Assembly (NCBI GenBank): GCA_947176045.1
Contig: CAMWPF010000076.1
Span: forward strand, 1 to 7,011
Direction: 5' to 3'
Source: an uncultured Treponema sp.
Lineage (GTDB): Bacteria > Spirochaetota > Spirochaetia > Treponematales > Treponemataceae
DNA: 7,011 nucleotides
Of this stretch, positions 5,890 through 7,011 are shown in pieces. The translations under genes and the position numbers were made by a program. The notes below the pieces were generated by a model. It was not told the origin of the DNA. It worked only from the letters and a program-made list of their open reading frames with translations, and ran no database searches. Position 1 is the stretch's first letter; each line of letters begins with the position of its first letter.

Positions 5890-5922
5890 ATGAAACAAAG
5901 GCAGGCAGGAGGACGGCAATGA
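5890..5922 (+). CDS. Ten-codon leader ORF overlapping the ABC transporter start
   Basis: ATG at 5890 follows a strong ribosome-binding site AAGGAGG (5878-5884) at a five-base spacing and encodes MKQRQAGGRQ before TGA (5920-5922). The TGA overlaps the ATG of the transporter gene as ATGA, the typical geometry for translational coupling. The leader contains the second ribosome-binding site (AGGAGG, 5907-5912) used for the transporter. The peptide has no recognisable motif. It may serve only to feed ribosomes to the next gene, or be the relic of a lost upstream gene. Confidence 0.4.
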   Translation: MKQRQAGGRQ

Positions 5923-7011
5923 AAAAGAAAAGGAGCAACATATCCGAACTGATGCAGTTTGCGGGCAAGCATAAGTATCTTACTTATTCTTCGTGGGTGC
6001 TGTCGGTAATAAGCGCGGCGCTGGCGCTGGTGCCGTTCGTTTATATTTTCTTTATCGTAAAGGAAGTAATATCCGTCGCGCCCGACTTTTCGCAGGCAAC
6101 GCATATAGTTTTTAACGGCTGGATGGCGGTAGTGTTTGCGCTCGGTTCAATAATAGTGTATTTCGGTGCGCTTATGTGTTCGCATTTGTCCGCGTTCAGA
6201 ATTGCGGGAAATATGCGCAAAAAGACTATGAAGCACATAACCGAACTTCCGCTCGGCTTTATAGGCGAGGCGGGCAGCGGCAAAGTGCGCCGTATCGTCA
6301 ACGAAAGCAGCCGCGCAACCGAAACGTTCCTTGCGCACCAGCTTCCCGACATGGCGGGCGCCATAGCAACGCCGGTAGGAATGATAATAATGCTGTTTCT
6401 GTTCGATTGGCGGTTCGGACTTATCAGTCTTGTGCCCGTAATTGTAGGCTTTTTGTGTATGTTCAAAATGGCGGGCCCCTCTATGGCGGAGGATATGAAA
6501 AAGTACAACAGCGCCTTAGAGGATATGAACAATCAGGCGGTGGAGTACGTTCGCGGCGTGCCCGTAGTCAAAACGTTCGGGCAAACGGTTCATTCGTTTA
6601 AAAAATTTCAAGGCTCTATTGATAATTACTACAAATTCTGCGTAGCGTACTGCAAAAAGTGCCGCGCGCCCATGCTGTGGTTTACAGCGCTTATCAACAG
6701 CGCGTTTGCCTTCCTTATCGCGCTTGCGCTTATTCTCGCGGGCGGTCAGCAAATTACTCAAGGCGTGCTTTTGAATTTCATTTTCTACGTTATTTTTACG
6801 CCTATAATCACAACCGCGCTTACAAAAGTTATGTATATGAGCGAAAACGGAATGATAGTTTCCGACGCGTTGGCGCGCATACATTCCATACTCGACTTAA
6901 AACCCTTGCCCGAAGTGGCAGAAAGCGAGGACATTCAGGATAATTCGGTTGAGTTTGATAACGTGTCTTTCCGCTATTCAAACGCAAATACCGACGCGCT
7001 TAAAAACGTAT
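5919..7011 (+). CDS. ABC exporter, fused transmembrane and ATPase domains (3' truncated by window)
   Basis: The frame is open from ATG 5919 to the window end (364 codons plus one base). It reads as a type IV ABC exporter half-transporter of the MdlB/multidrug type. Residues about 20-325 form the transmembrane domain, with spans near 22-47, 66-86, 146-181 (two close spans), 252-274 and 284-301. An intracellular-loop motif precedes them (GSGKVRRIVNESSRATETF, 119-137). The ATPase domain begins near residue 343 with VEFDNVSFRYS, where Y353 is the expected A-loop aromatic residue. Walker A and all later motifs lie beyond the window. Such exporters are usually about 580 residues and often work as heterodimers encoded by two adjacent genes, so a partner may follow. 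AGGAGG (5907-5912), six bases before the ATG, supports the start. Substrate is unknown; drugs, peptides, lipids or siderophores are all possible. Codon use differs sharply from upstream genes, with ATA used for about half of the isoleucines by hand count. Confidence 0.92.
   Translation, partial: MKKKRSNISELMQFAGKHKYLTYSSWVLSVISAALALVPFVYIFFIVKEVISVAPDFSQATHIVFNGWMAVVFALGSIIVYFGALMCSHLSAFRIAGNMRKKTMKHITELPLGFIGEAGSGKVRRIVNESSRATETFLAHQLPDMAGAIATPVGMIIMLFLFDWRFGLISLVPVIVGFLCMFKMAGPSMAEDMKKYNSALEDMNNQAVEYVRGVPVVKTFGQTVHSFKKFQGSIDNYYKFCVAYCKKCRAPMLWFTALINSAFAFLIALALILAGGQQITQGVLLNFIFYVIFTPIITTALTKVMYMSENGMIVSDALARIHSILDLKPLPEVAESEDIQDNSVEFDNVSFRYSNANTDALKNV

Noticed and set aside
6264..6287. Walker A-like GEAGSGKV at residues 116-123 of the ABC protein
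   Set aside because: It lies in the transmembrane domain well before the ATPase domain, which begins near residue 343. It lacks the Ser/Thr after Lys and matches the intracellular-loop SGK-x-R pattern of this exporter group.

Overview
The window reads as a piece of chromosome from a high-GC bacterium, most likely a Treponema-like spirochaete. The evidence is indirect: the style of the chemotaxis-receptor signalling tip, the promoter architecture and the gene repertoire. No rRNA or marker gene settles the taxonomy. All genes lie on the + strand. Every long open frame on the - strand is an antisense shadow.

Layout. (1) Bases 1-81 are the last 26 codons of an asparaginyl-tRNA synthetase. (2) An 18-base gap leads to 100-1398, a YihY/BrkB-type six-span membrane protein with a cyclic-nucleotide-binding-like domain fused to its C-terminus. 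(3) Its stop codon sits inside the -10 box of a promoter for pyrG (CTP synthase, 1434-3035), which has both catalytic domains and all the key catalytic residues checked. (4) After an AT-rich promoter region comes a 6-TM methyl-accepting chemotaxis protein (open frame 3090-5021). Its 5' end is strange: the only well-placed ATG is followed directly by TAA, and a run of ten C residues lies just before the conserved N-terminus. That is what a phase-variable (slipped-strand) gene, or a sequencing error, would look like. (5) A TetR-family repressor gene (5147-5794) has a perfect-consensus sigma-70 promoter (TTGACA, 17 bp, TATAAT) covered by a perfect 37-bp palindrome, so strong autorepression is expected. 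(6) From about 5815 the base composition and codon use change. A second, unrelated palindrome overlaps a weak promoter, a 10-codon leader ORF follows, and an ABC exporter gene (transmembrane domain plus the first residues of the ATPase domain) starts at 5919 and runs off the window.

Functionally, the left part is housekeeping (tRNA charging, CTP synthesis) with an envelope protein in between. The middle is a sensory receptor. The right part is a regulator-exporter module of the kind often seen for drug, peptide or siderophore-type export. The most noteworthy points are the C10 tract with its start-stop ATG, the autoregulatory palindrome, the leader ORFs coupled to the ABC gene, and the sharp codon-use change, which could mean horizontal transfer or a chimeric assembly. 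Nothing here proves a wholly new system.
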